This document shows, in pieces, positions 11,609 through 17,309 of a stretch of 64,000 bases of DNA. Position numbers and translations under genes: made by a program. Each line of letters begins with the position of its first letter. Position 1 is the stretch's first letter. The DNA is from Hominilimicola fabiformis (lineage in GTDB: Bacteria; Bacillota; Clostridia; UBA1381): assembly GCF_020687385.1 (NCBI RefSeq), contig NZ_JAJEQM010000014.1, positions 1 through 64,000 on the forward strand, written 5' to 3'. The notes beneath the pieces are model-generated. The model ran no database searches and was not told where the DNA came from. It was given only the letters and a program-made list of their open reading frames with translations.

Positions 11609-11649
11609 TGCATCAAAAAAGACTTATCTCATTTTCGAGGTAAGTCTTT
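11586..11649. repeat. direct repeat copy 1 (gene end plus terminator)
   Basis: About 64 bp, containing the 3' end of the zinc-ribbon gene, TGATGCATC and the terminator. It matches 14378-14442 with only a few differences and a one-base gap. Confidence 0.8.
11615..11649. terminator. bidirectional terminator T1 (cargo)
   Basis: A near-perfect 12-bp stem (AAGACTTATCTC / GAGGTAAGTCTT) has A-runs on one side and T-runs on the other. It serves both the zinc-ribbon gene and the convergent protease gene. It also lies in the sense orientation of the tape-measure transcript. Confidence 0.8.
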
Positions 11650-11653
11650 GCTA

Positions 11654-12142
11654 TTATCTTTTTTTATGTTTTCTTTTACCTTTACCGTGCGGTTTACCAA
11701 TGACATTTTTGAACTGAATTTGTTTTACATAATCGGTTGTGTGTTCAGATGGCATCCGAAAAGTAAAAACAGTTTTACTATTATAATGACTAATTGCTAA
11801 ATCACCTTGGTTTATGATGTTCATACCAATTAACATACCTATTTTTTGTAATCCAATTTCTGAATCTGCAACTTGAACATCATTAATTTTTACGTCATTG
11901 GGAAGATTAATATCTACCAAATATGTATTTGCCTCTGATTGACCATTTGGAGTTTGCATTCCTATTTTTCCTGTAGCAATTAAAGACAATTCATTAACGA
12001 CTTCTTTTGATATACAACAATTAGTTGCACCAGTATCCCATAATGCAACTGTTTTCATTGAAACATCATTATAAATTATCTCTATTTCAGTAAGTAATTT
12101 ATTCATTACATTTTTATAGCCAATGGTAAAAGCACTACTCAT
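11654..12142 (-). CDS. retropepsin-like aspartic protease, 162 aa
   Basis: Shows the single catalytic motif ALWDTGATNCCIS (Asp near residue 36) and a later ILIGMNI-like hydrophobic-Gly segment (MLIGMN), as in retropepsin-fold (clan AA) proteases, which act as dimers. The C-terminus is a basic tail. Start follows AAAGGA. It lies 24 nt downstream of the DUF5678-type gene on the same strand; the two families are often neighbours in Firmicutes, so they probably form a two-gene unit. Biological target unknown. Confidence 0.75.
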   Translation of the reverse strand: MSSAFTIGYKNVMNKLLTEIEIIYNDVSMKTVALWDTGATNCCISKEVVNELSLIATGKIGMQTPNGQSEANTYLVDINLPNDVKINDVQVADSEIGLQKIGMLIGMNIINQGDLAISHYNSKTVFTFRMPSEHTTDYVKQIQFKNVIGKPHGKGKRKHKKR

Positions 12143-12166
12143 ATCTTTGTCCTTTGTAAAATGATT

Positions 12167-12394
12167 TTAAAAATTAATAGAAGCAATACTGCACTGATAT
12201 GCTTTGTAATCAGGGGAGCATTCTTGAACAATAAAAGTTCCAAGTTCTTCGGTCTTAGCCGTTTCTCTAACACCATTACCGTAACTATCATAAACACCAA
12301 GAATTTTCTTGTTTTTTATAGCAATAAAGGATTCGCCATATTTCTTTTGAAAGTCAGCGTAGTGTTCTTTAAACCAAGCAAAATCTTCGCTCAT
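12167..12394 (-). CDS. DUF5678-like protein, 75 aa
   Basis: A small protein with the pattern WFKEHYADFQKKYGESF followed by KILGVYDSYGNGV and a final GTFIVQEC segment, matching my memory of DUF5678. A GGGGG run upstream of the ATG acts as ribosome binding site. It is transcribed before the aspartic protease. It may be the protease substrate or a regulator; that is a guess from gene pairing. Confidence 0.65.
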   Translation of the reverse strand: MSEDFAWFKEHYADFQKKYGESFIAIKNKKILGVYDSYGNGVRETAKTEELGTFIVQECSPDYKAYQCSIASINF

Positions 12395-12511
12395 AAAAAA
12401 AATACCCCCTTATAAAATTTTAATAATCTTAAATTCTATATTTTACATCTATTATAAAGCAATTAAATAATTTTGTCAATAGCACAAAACAACAATATAT
12501 CAAGCAAGATA

Positions 12512-12841
12512 TTAATCACAAGTAGAATATATACGACTGTACAAATCTTGTACTTCTGACAACAATATATGCAAATCTGAAAGCGGAACACTAAATTCTT
12601 CTCCATTTACTCTTACAACTGCGAAATCTTCCATTAATTTAGTCACAATCGCTTTACGATAACAATTTGGGTTGTCTTCGCAAGGAATACGATAAGTTCT
12701 TCCTACTTCACAATAAGAAGTTGGTATGTATTTATCCTGAGACACTGATTTTTGTTGATGGCATTGCAACATATTTTCCATGTCTTTAATCAATTTTTGC
12801 ATATCCTTAATTAATTTACTAAGTTTTATGTCGGCTGACAT
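12512..12841 (-). CDS. hypothetical protein, about 109 aa
   Basis: An amphipathic coiled N-terminal half (KLSKLIKDMQKLIKDMENML) is followed by a small beta-rich half (YRIPCEDNPNCYRKAIVTK). The ATG at 12841 is the first ATG, but the good ribosome binding site GAGGTG is 22 nt further up. It better suits an ATT codon (12856) 7 nt from it, or the TTG at 12871. The true start is therefore uncertain. It is divergent from the CopG-type gene. Confidence 0.55.
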   Translation of the reverse strand: MSADIKLSKLIKDMQKLIKDMENMLQCHQQKSVSQDKYIPTSYCEVGRTYRIPCEDNPNCYRKAIVTKLMEDFAVVRVNGEEFSVPLSDLHILLSEVQDLYSRIYSTCD

Positions 12842-12956
12842 TACATGTTTTTCAATTACATCACCTCGCAATCATATAATTACAATACCCTAATTTAAGA
12901 GTCTTGTTTTTTATTTTTAGAAATGTTACAATAATATTACAAATCTATCTGACATA

Positions 12957-12998
12957 TTGACTTTTTGTGTAACCAATAATATAATATTTGTGTAACCA
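12957..12998 (+). promoter_or_regulatory. promoter with two operator repeats for the CopG-BRO operon
   Basis: TTGACT (12957-12962), a 17-bp spacer and TATAAT (12980-12985). The 12-bp sequence TTTGTGTAACCA occurs twice, at 12964-12975 and 12987-12998, on either side of the -10 box and 23 bp apart, about two helical turns. This is a plausible autoregulatory site for the ribbon-helix-helix protein encoded next. Confidence 0.8.
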
Positions 12999-13016
12999 GA
13001 AAGTGAGGTGAAATTT

Positions 13017-13193
13017 ATGACTCCCCGTACTGGTAGACCTAAAAGTGATAATCCTAAACGAAATAGCACTCGCATCCGAATGACAGACGAAGAAGTTGAA
13101 AAACTAAATTATTGTTGTCAACAAACAGGTATGTCAAAAACAGATGTTATTGGATTAGGAATACAAATGGTTTATGAAAAAGTACAAAAATAA
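13017..13193 (+). CDS. CopG/Arc-type ribbon-helix-helix regulator, 58 aa
   Basis: A basic N-terminus, then TRIRMTDEEVEKLNYCCQQTGMSKTDVIGLGI, the beta-strand plus two-helix pattern of ribbon-helix-helix DNA-binding dimers. Start at 13017 follows GAGGTG; the in-frame GTG at 13008 is inside that site. It should bind the TTTGTGTAACCA repeats over its own promoter. Its stop codon lies within the terminator hairpin of a convergent small RNA. The order regulator, antisense RNA, downstream gene recalls plasmid copy-control loci of the copG type. Confidence 0.8.
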   Translation: MTPRTGRPKSDNPKRNSTRIRMTDEEVEKLNYCCQQTGMSKTDVIGLGIQMVYEKVQK

Positions 13194-13255
13194 GACGTTA
13201 CGCCCTAACCAAGCAATATAACGTCTTATTCCATGAGACAAGAAATCTTATCTAT
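13184..13255 (-). ncRNA. antisense small RNA of about 72 nt
   Basis: A minus-strand promoter reads TTGACA (13285-13290), 17 bp, TATAAT (13262-13267). Transcription would start near 13255 and end at a perfect 12-bp hairpin (13189-13200 with 13219-13230) followed by TTTTTG. The RNA is complementary to the leader between the CopG-type gene and the next gene. No ORF of note is inside. It is very likely a counter-transcribed regulator. Confidence 0.75.
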
Positions 13256-13375
13256 AAATCTATTATACTATAGAAGATTTCTCCTGTCAAGAAAAATGTA
13301 ATACCATTATAGTATTATGACAAATGTTAAATCATTTAATAAGACATAACAGTAACATAAAAGGAGAAATGTATA

Positions 13376-13642
13376 ATGAAAAATATTAAGGACATCTTGA
13401 CCATTCGTGACGAATTAGATGAGGTAAGAGAAGGCGTAAATGAAGTGTCTTCTTTGATAAATGTTTTAAGTGTTGCTATAGATGAATCAGCTAAAGACGA
13501 AATTGAAATTCCGGCTTTACAATCATCACTAAATGGTTTATTTAAGTATTTGGGCTCTGTTGATTCTCTTTTGCACAGTGCTTGTAAACAACTTGAAGCT
13601 TATGAACTTACAACCTCGAAAGGTGGTGTTTATTGTGAATAA
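13376..13642 (+). CDS. hypothetical protein, 88 aa
   Basis: An acidic, largely helical protein (RDELDEVREGVNEVSSLINVL...) with no known domain. Strong ribosome binding site AAAAGGAG before the ATG. It overlaps the next gene by 8 nt, implying translational coupling with the BRO antirepressor. It is the first gene after the antisense RNA target region. Confidence 0.7.
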   Translation: MKNIKDILTIRDELDEVREGVNEVSSLINVLSVAIDESAKDEIEIPALQSSLNGLFKYLGSVDSLLHSACKQLEAYELTTSKGGVYCE

Positions 13643-14381
13643 TCAAATGCAGATATTCTCAAATGATATATTCGGAAACATTAGAACAACCATCATCAAC
13701 AATGAACCTTGGTTTGTAGGTAAAGATATAACAAATATCCTGGGATACCAAAACGGTAGTCGAGATATTAATCGCCATGTTGATGATGAAGATAAGCTGA
13801 CCGAACGAATTGTTATGTCAGGTCAAAACCGTGAAGTAACTTTCATCAACGAGTCAGGTTTGTACAGTCTTATCTTATCAAGCAAAATGCCAAATGCGAA
13901 AAAGTTTAAGCGTTGGGTTACAAGCGAAGTTCTGCCTACTATCCGAAGAACCGGAGGTTATATTCCGATTTCAAGCAATGAAGATGAACTTACCATAATG
14001 GCAAAGGCTCATAAAATTCTTGAACGCACATTAGAAGAAAAGAACCAACTTCTTGAAACCAAATCAAAAGCCTTAGCTATTGCTCAGCCAAAAGCAGACA
14101 AGTATGATAAACTTATGAGTGCAAAAGGATATATAAGCTTCAATGTTGCTGCTAAACAATTAGGTTGGGGAAGAAATAAGCTTATGGCTTTTCTCCGTGA
14201 CAAAGATGTATTGTTCAGAGATGGTTTATCCAATATAGCATATCAGAAATATTGTAAATTGGGATATTTTGTTGTAAAATTCTCAATAGGCAAAAATGGA
14301 TATGCTTGTGGAGTAACGAAAGTTACACCTAAAGGATTGGATTTTATCTATAAGTTACTTTCAACTGAACAAGTAGCATAA
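13635..14381 (+). CDS. BRO/KilAC-type phage antirepressor, 248 aa
   Basis: The N-terminal BRO-N domain (about residues 1-115) shows PWFVGKDITNILGYQN, the ESGLYSLILSSK segment and RWVTSEVLPTIRRTGGY. A helical linker follows. A C-terminal phage antirepressor domain (about 155-248) has SFNVAAKQLGWGRNKLMAFLR. GTG start at 13635, 6 nt after AAAGGTGGTG. This family lifts prophage repression or regulates host genes. No classical CI repressor is visible in the window. It is co-transcribed with the 88-aa gene. Confidence 0.85.
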   Translation: MNNQMQIFSNDIFGNIRTTIINNEPWFVGKDITNILGYQNGSRDINRHVDDEDKLTERIVMSGQNREVTFINESGLYSLILSSKMPNAKKFKRWVTSEVLPTIRRTGGYIPISSNEDELTIMAKAHKILERTLEEKNQLLETKSKALAIAQPKADKYDKLMSAKGYISFNVAAKQLGWGRNKLMAFLRDKDVLFRDGLSNIAYQKYCKLGYFVVKFSIGKNGYACGVTKVTPKGLDFIYKLLSTEQVA

Positions 14382-14442
14382 GTGTGGTTGTAAGTTTTGA
14401 TGCATCAAAAAAGACTTATCTCATTAAGAGGTAAGTCTTTTT
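14378..14442. repeat. direct repeat copy 2 (remnant zinc-ribbon gene end plus terminator)
   Basis: Right after the BRO stop is a fragment matching the last codons of the zinc-ribbon gene (11586-11608) and its terminator. This is the mark of a recombination or duplication that swapped gene modules. Confidence 0.75.
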
Positions 14443-14443
14443 G
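14407..14443. terminator. bidirectional terminator T2 (cargo)
   Basis: A 12-bp stem AAGACTTATCTC/GAGGTAAGTCTT with a 5-nt loop, flanked by six A and five T. It ends BRO transcription and the convergent membrane-protein/ImmA unit. Confidence 0.8.
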
Positions 14444-14460
14444 TATTTATTCATCTATAT

Positions 14461-14973
14461 TTATTCATCATTTTTGTCTTTAGCAAATTGTTTTGCTAAA
14501 TCAGGAATTGTAGTATCAAAAACATTTTTTACGATAAAATATAACATTGATATTAATTCAACAATAATAGAACCTAAATATATTTTTAGCATATCAAATA
14601 TACTTGTTGACATATCCGAAGGAAAAGGATTGCCTGTCATATATCCAACTATAAAACAAATAATTACACCTGTTAATAAAATGAAAAATAAACCAAACTG
14701 GCAAGCCAAAAAGGAAATCACAGCTTTTAATAACCAATCCTTATGTTTACGCTTGGTTTCTTCATTTTTTGTAATCTCATTAGGAATTGCTTCTGCAATT
14801 GTTTTATTATTAGTATCATCAACTATTTGATTAGCATTTATACCCCGATCTGTTGATAAATCATTGTTGTCTATATGAAAATGAATTAAATCTCTTTTTA
14901 TTTTACTGATTGAACTTTTTTCGTTTTTTGGAGGAGATACTGTTACTTTATCTTTTGTATCTATTTGTGCCAC
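14461..14973 (-). CDS. two-helix membrane protein, 170 aa
   Basis: A hydrophilic N-terminal half of about 85 residues rich in D, N and K is followed by two membrane segments (AVISFLACQFGLFFILLTGVI and a second around YLGSIIVELISMLYFIV) and a short charged tail. It lies 2 nt downstream of the ImmA-like gene, so the two are one unit. Membrane partners next to ImmA-type proteases occur in other prophages. A role in immunity or exclusion is only inferred. Confidence 0.7.
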   Translation of the reverse strand: MAQIDTKDKVTVSPPKNEKSSISKIKRDLIHFHIDNNDLSTDRGINANQIVDDTNNKTIAEAIPNEITKNEETKRKHKDWLLKAVISFLACQFGLFFILLTGVIICFIVGYMTGNPFPSDMSTSIFDMLKIYLGSIIVELISMLYFIVKNVFDTTIPDLAKQFAKDKNDE

Positions 14974-14975
14974 AA

Positions 14976-15527
14976 TTATCCCTCCTGAAGTGTGTCAGAT
15001 GAATCGTCTACAAATCTTAATTCTAAATAATTCAACCTTGCTTTCATAACACTAGTCGAAACCTGAAAAATTTGTGCTAAAACCGACAATGATGGTTTTA
15101 ATAATTGATTGTATATAGACATCAAACTTGAATAGGGAATAAGAAGTTCTCCTGCAAAAATGTTTGCGTCTCGCTCTCTATCTGAATTATCATCAGTTCT
15201 TAATTCTAAATGATTTATCTCTAAATTATCATTATGCAAACAGCAATGTGCTAATTCATGAGCGATTGTAAATCTTATTCTATTCAGTGTCATTTTAGTC
15301 GCATATAAGATATTAAGAGAGTCTTTTTCGGACAACGCCGCACCGATGATACTATTCTGTGGATAATTGCCAGCCTTTTCAGCCTCAGAAAAATCATAGC
15401 GAACCAAACGAATCCCTATATTGTCAACTAATTTCTTTATATCAATTGGTGGGGATAAGCTTATGCTATATTTTTCAAGAAGTTCATAGGCAGTTAATCC
15501 ACCAATCTCATTGAGTATTTTACACAT
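14976..15527 (-). CDS. ImmA/IrrE-family metalloprotease, 183 aa
   Basis: Shows the zinc protease motif FTIAHELAHCCLH (HExxH) and downstream RERDANIFAGELLIP, where the Glu is the third ligand. Both are typical of ImmA/IrrE. No N-terminal helix-turn-helix is present. Start at 15527 follows AAGGGTGA; the ATG at 15593 lacks such a site. The family cleaves phage or ICE repressors in response to DNA damage or quorum signals. Its repressor target is not in this window. Confidence 0.85.
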   Translation of the reverse strand: MCKILNEIGGLTAYELLEKYSISLSPPIDIKKLVDNIGIRLVRYDFSEAEKAGNYPQNSIIGAALSEKDSLNILYATKMTLNRIRFTIAHELAHCCLHNDNLEINHLELRTDDNSDRERDANIFAGELLIPYSSLMSIYNQLLKPSLSVLAQIFQVSTSVMKARLNYLELRFVDDSSDTLQEG

Positions 15528-15724
15528 ATTATTATCACCCTTTTCATTAGTATTTCCAAAACAAAACATTAATCCATATACAAAAAAATACACTTTTTAC
15601 ATTCTCCTGTCTATATGTTTTAATAATTATAACACATAGCTAAAAAGAAAAGTGTCAAAATGTGTAATTTATGTTCAAGTTAATTAATTGTTTACACTAT
15701 TATTTTACCACAATAGAATCAATG

Positions 15725-15780
15725 TGTCAATATTTTTGACATTAAAAAGACTCACCTTGTTTATGAGGTAGGTCTTTTAT
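15725..15780. promoter_or_regulatory. TGTCAA-TTGACA palindrome next to terminator T3
   Basis: TGTCAA-TATTT-TTGACA (15725-15741) is a perfect inverted repeat, and TGTCAA recurs near 15652. A hairpin with A- and T-runs follows at 15744-15780 (AAGACTCACCT/AGGTAGGTCTT), a weaker bidirectional terminator. The palindrome could be an operator for the ImmA-unit promoter. Confidence 0.5.
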
Positions 15781-15839
15781 ACTTGTTCATAATTTAATTC
15801 CAAATTTCTAAAAATTTTTTCATTGTGTAAATTGCATTT

Positions 15840-16010
15840 TCAACAACATTTTCCTCCATTAATCAAAAACTCAAGCAAAAGTTCCTTAAAATCTTCTTCA
15901 CTCTTATATACCTTTGTGCTATCTGTCAAAGTAATCCCTTGCTCGTGACTTTCTACAAGTTCAATACCGTAATCAGTACAAATCTTTTCAAATAGTTCCT
16001 TATCAAACAT
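15840..16010 (-). CDS. hypothetical protein, 56 aa
   Basis: Begins MFDKELFEKICTDYGIELV and ends in GGKCC. It is acidic and helical. The ATG follows GAGGTGATATGT. It lies 14 nt downstream of the DUF6514-like gene and forms a pair with it. No domain recognised. Confidence 0.6.
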   Translation of the reverse strand: MFDKELFEKICTDYGIELVESHEQGITLTDSTKVYKSEEDFKELLLEFLINGGKCC

Positions 16011-16024
16011 ACATATCACCTCAA

Positions 16025-16213
16025 CTATATATTCTCCACAAAATCCTCCACAAAGTCGTGTAGATGAATAGGGGAGAGGTCATATTGATTCGCCATAGAG
16101 ACTAATCTCTCTACTGTGTTCTTCTTTGTTGATATATCCTCTATCCGCACATTACCACACTTAATGCCGTATGAAGATATATCATTGTTTTTCGTTTCAA
16201 TTAATTCGTACAT
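16025..16213 (-). CDS. DUF6514-like protein, 62 aa
   Basis: The pattern YGIKCGN, then EDISTKKNTVERLVSMANQYDLSPIHLHDFVEDFVE, matches what I recall of DUF6514, short Clostridia proteins of unknown role. Start follows AGAGGA. It leads the two-gene unit with the 56-aa gene. Confidence 0.6.
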   Translation of the reverse strand: MYELIETKNNDISSYGIKCGNVRIEDISTKKNTVERLVSMANQYDLSPIHLHDFVEDFVENI

Positions 16214-16376
16214 ATTTTAATCCTCTTTTTCATTTAATTTCTCTATAATTATATAATATATGGCATTATATAGCAATACATTATAATAATTTGTAAATAA
16301 GTTGTAAAATGTTTATTACAATTACATTTACATACAAAAAGAACGTATCCGTAGACACGCTCAAAATAAGAATATA

Positions 16377-16405
16377 TTGACAGTTAATGTTGAATTTGAT
16401 ATAAT
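16377..16405 (+). promoter_or_regulatory. promoter of the type I toxin mRNA
   Basis: Perfect TTGACA (16377-16382), a 17-bp spacer and TATAAT (16400-16405). The transcript would start near 16412 and run to a terminator at 16733-16764 (TGTGGCAACC stem, six T). Confidence 0.85.
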
Positions 16406-16560
16406 AATGTTGTGGAAATCATGCCGTTATACAGTTGAGTTTTAGCTTCTTTTGTAAACGGTATGACGGTTTAAGGACGGTTGCCTTTCATCTCGCTTGA
16501 GCGGAATGGAGGCTATGTATAAGCTCTTGACGAGAAATTTTCTTGAAAGGAGGCTGATAC

Positions 16561-16659
16561 ATAATTACTTCTTTATTTTTTGGTATCTGTACTATTATTG
16601 ATACCGTTGTAAATGTAATGGCACTTGTGCTTTACATTTGCGATAGAAATAAAAAGTGA
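16561..16659 (+). CDS. small hydrophobic toxin of a type I toxin-antitoxin pair
   Basis: A 32-codon ORF with one membrane segment (ITSLFFGICTIIDTVVNVMA) and a charged CDRNKK end, as in holin-like type I toxins. GAAAGGAGG lies 7 nt before the first codon, which is ATA, not ATG; the next codon, ATT, is also possible. CCTTTC at about 16486 can sequester the ribosome binding site, and GTGGAAA near the mRNA 5' end can pair with TTTCCAC at the 3' end. Both are features of hok/txpA-type mRNAs. An antisense RNA covers the 3' end. Confidence 0.6.
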   Translation: MITSLFFGICTIIDTVVNVMALVLYICDRNKK

Positions 16660-16770
16660 GCCGTCTGCTGCAACAGATTGGCTCACTATAATTGAGATTA
16701 AATAATCTCAAATAAGTGTAAACATTATCAGTTGTGGCAACCGTCTTTGGTTTCCACATTTTTTATTTCT
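16650..16770 (-). ncRNA. antisense RNA antitoxin of the type I pair
   Basis: Minus-strand promoter TTGACT (16799-16804), 16 bp, TATAAT (16777-16782). The RNA would start near 16770 and end at the stem AGTGAGCC/GGCTCACT (16655-16687) followed by TTTTT. It overlaps about 120 nt of the toxin mRNA's 3' end, the tail-to-tail layout of txpA/RatA and bsrG/SR4. Confidence 0.75.
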
Positions 16771-16841
16771 ATAAATATTATATCACATTTAAGTGAAAAG
16801 TCAATATATTTAATTTAATTATTATAATCATACTAATATTT

Positions 16842-16853
16842 TCGGAAGCTATT
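16842..16853. repeat. right inverted repeat flanking the intron cargo
   Basis: TCGGAAGCTATT pairs with 11045-11059. It directly follows the P9-like hairpin of the group I core, so cargo insertion in a P9-type loop is the simplest reading. Confidence 0.5.
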
Positions 16854-16854
16854 A

Positions 16855-17309
16855 ATATAATTACACACAACTTGGTTTCCCAAGGTTCGGACTGTATTTC
16901 ACAGCAAAAATACAATTATGTCTGTATCTTTGCCAAACCTTGTCAGTCTCTGGGGGTTAAGACAATGAGTTGTGACCTCACATAATATTCAATTAAGAAC
17001 TTAGTCTTTCCCTGCTTTCGGCATAATGCCTACCTATCGACTACCCATTCCTTTATTATAAAAGCATAAAATGTTACTTAGACTCTCGTCATATAACATA
17101 CTATATACGTTTCTTTCCGACTTTCGTCACCATTCCATCTGTTGTTTCCAACTCTGTTTTGGATTGTATATAGTCTTTAGGGTTCCCAGCATATTCGGTT
17201 TTTTATATTTATCATATAAGGTATCTGTCATTATTTTAAGTGGCTAACACTCCCGTCCGTTAATTATGTGACATTATACATAATCTTAGAGGGGTGGGCA
17301 CAGTACATT
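16855..17309 (-). ncRNA. group I intron core of the giant intron
   Basis: On the minus strand: internal guide GCCACT (17239-17244), a P-like segment ATGCTGGGAACCC, Q-like AGCAGGGAAAGACTAAG, R CCCAGAGACTG (16944-16954) and S ACAGTCCGAACC (16884-16895). A P9 hairpin CTTGGGAAACCAAG follows. No coding frame resumes after P9, so the 3' exon must be distant. Confidence 0.75.

Larger units (their letters stand above)
11042..17309 (-). other. 6.27-kb group I intron with multi-gene cargo in the tape-measure gene
   Basis: The 5' exon ends TTTCAGTGGT at 17310. An internal guide GCCACTTAAA (17235-17244) pairs with it over 9 of 10 positions, with U-G at the splice site. The group I core follows at once. 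The 3' boundary is a CAG ending at 11042, after which the second exon continues in the required phase (GT|A, Val). Cargo on both strands fills 11.1-16.8 kb. Near-perfect inverted repeats (11045-11059, 16842-16853) flank the cargo, as if it filled the loop of a peripheral P9-type stem. Splicing is inferred. The alternative is a broken tape-measure gene. Confidence 0.65.

Noticed and set aside
11042-17309. DNA-level excision of the cargo (skin-element style)
   Set aside because: No recombinase gene lies in the cargo and no direct repeats flank it; RNA splicing explains the ends better.
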